A stretch of DNA of 5,221 nucleotides, from the NCBI GenBank assembly GCA_014380825.1, contig JACMJD010000049.1, forward strand, positions 1-5,221, written 5' to 3'. The notes below the pieces were generated by a model that made no database searches, was not told the origin of the DNA, and worked only from the letters and a program-made list of their open reading frames with translations. This document shows positions 4,571-5,221 of the stretch, one piece after another. The stretch is from Phycisphaerae bacterium. GTDB lineage: Bacteria > Planctomycetota > Phycisphaerae > Tepidisphaerales > Tepidisphaeraceae. Within the stretch, counting starts at the first letter, position 1. Each line of letters begins with the position of its first letter. Made by a program: the position numbers and the translations under genes.

Positions 4571-5221
4571 ATGAAAAAAACGAATCGAAATCACAGCGAC
4601 GTCGTGCAGATCGGCCTGACGCAGATGAACTGCTCGGCGGATGTGAAGGCGAACCGCGCCAAGCAGGTTCGGCTGGTCGAGCAGGCAGCGAAGCAAGGCG
4701 CGAAGATCATCTGCACGCAGGAGCTGTTCACTTCGCAGTATTTCTGCCAGGTCGAAGATCATCGCTTCTTCAAGTTGGCCGAGACGATTCCCGGGCCGAG
4801 CACCGATGCGCTGGCGAAGATCGCGAAGAAGTACAAGACAGTCGTCGTCGCATCGCTCTTCGAAAAGCGCACCAGCGGCCTGTACCACAACACGGCCGCG
4901 GTGATCGACGCGGACGGATCGATCCTGGGCATCTATCGCAAGATGCACATCCCGGACGATCCGCTTTACTACGAGAAGTTTTACTTCACGCCCGGCGACG
5001 CGGGCGAGGGCGGTGGCTTTCGCGCGTGGGACACGAAGTACGCCAAGATCGGCGTCCTCATCTGCTGGGACCAGTGGTACCCCGAAGGTGCCCGGCTGAC
5101 CGCCATGCAGGGTGCGGAGATCCTCTTCTATCCGACCGCCATCGGCTGGCATCCGTCGGAAAAAGCTGAATACGGCGTCAACCAGCATGGTGCTTGGGAG
5201 ACCATCCAGCGTTCTCACGCG
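4571..5221 (+). CDS. aguB: N-carbamoylputrescine amidase (3' partial)
   Basis: 217 residues are visible and the frame runs off the right edge; the family is usually about 290-300 residues, so roughly three quarters is present. It belongs to the carbon-nitrogen hydrolase (nitrilase) superfamily. The catalytic triad is seen: E51 in CTQELF, K124 in YRKMHIPDDP and C165 in LICWDQWYPEGAR. The block HIPDDPLYYEKFYFTPGD (126-143) and the ending IGWHPSE are typical of N-carbamoylputrescine amidase, which converts N-carbamoylputrescine to putrescine, CO2 and ammonia in the agmatine route of polyamine synthesis. The enzyme is cytoplasmic. The start is the ATG at 4571, followed by a Lys-rich leader (MKKTNRNHSD) and then the first strand VVQIGLTQMN. 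No Shine-Dalgarno lies at a usable distance (CCCGGA touches the ATG). It is 23 bases after holA and probably cotranscribed. An aguA (agmatine deiminase) gene is a likely neighbour to the right, outside the window. Confidence 0.92.
   Translation, partial: MKKTNRNHSDVVQIGLTQMNCSADVKANRAKQVRLVEQAAKQGAKIICTQELFTSQYFCQVEDHRFFKLAETIPGPSTDALAKIAKKYKTVVVASLFEKRTSGLYHNTAAVIDADGSILGIYRKMHIPDDPLYYEKFYFTPGDAGEGGGFRAWDTKYAKIGVLICWDQWYPEGARLTAMQGAEILFYPTAIGWHPSEKAEYGVNQHGAWETIQRSHA

Noticed and set aside
4559..5218. Long open frame on the - strand opposite aguB
   Set aside because: The + strand frame has a complete nitrilase catalytic triad. The antisense product is rich in Arg, Asp, Leu and Val and has no recognisable family.
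1..5221. A defence, mobile or biosynthetic system
   Set aside because: No transposase, integrase, toxin-antitoxin pair, nuclease, CRISPR repeat or biosynthetic enzyme set was seen. The CPBP protease alone is not evidence of a phage-defence or bacteriocin locus.

Overview
The window looks like a stretch of a moderately GC-rich bacterial chromosome, most likely a member of the Planctomycetota (possibly Phycisphaerae). That placement is inference. It rests on the recalled resemblance of several proteins (the CPBP protease, the DUF2617-like protein, the conserved protein at 2629-3378, the HolA and AguB sequence types) to planctomycete families; no search was possible. I see no insertion sequence, integrase, CRISPR array, tRNA or rRNA, and nothing that looks like a defence island. 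This is a small housekeeping neighbourhood.

Left part (1-1675, + strand). The 3' part of a CPBP-family intramembrane protease gene enters from the left edge and ends at 728. A 262-base non-coding stretch follows. It holds a perfect TATAAT box (768-773) and then a series of inverted repeats (797-961), so the next gene probably has a long structured leader or a small RNA in front of it. That gene (991-1545) encodes a 184-residue DUF2617-like protein of unknown function. A strong hairpin terminator (1617-1647) separates it from the convergent genes on the other strand.

Middle part (1676-3378, - strand). Three genes form a probable operon read right to left: a 249-residue conserved protein of unknown function (3378-2629), a 74-residue helical protein (2604-2380), and a two-helix membrane protein with a PH-like domain and a very acidic tail (2362-1676). 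Gaps are 24 and 17 bases.

Right part (3379-5221, + strand). A 224-base divergent promoter region separates that operon from holA (DNA polymerase III delta subunit, 3603-4547). It is unusually rich in palindromes, including two copies of a TAAACGTTT core, one just outside each of the two divergent candidate promoters. aguB (N-carbamoylputrescine amidase, 4571 onward) follows 23 bases after holA and runs off the right edge. holA serves clamp loading in replication and aguB serves putrescine synthesis, so their pairing is probably positional rather than functional.

The most interesting signals are regulatory: the structured leader before the DUF2617-like gene, the palindromes of the divergent region, and up to three genes whose start codon lies only a few bases after a predicted transcription start with no Shine-Dalgarno, which suggests leaderless mRNAs. 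I did not find a convincing new multi-gene system.
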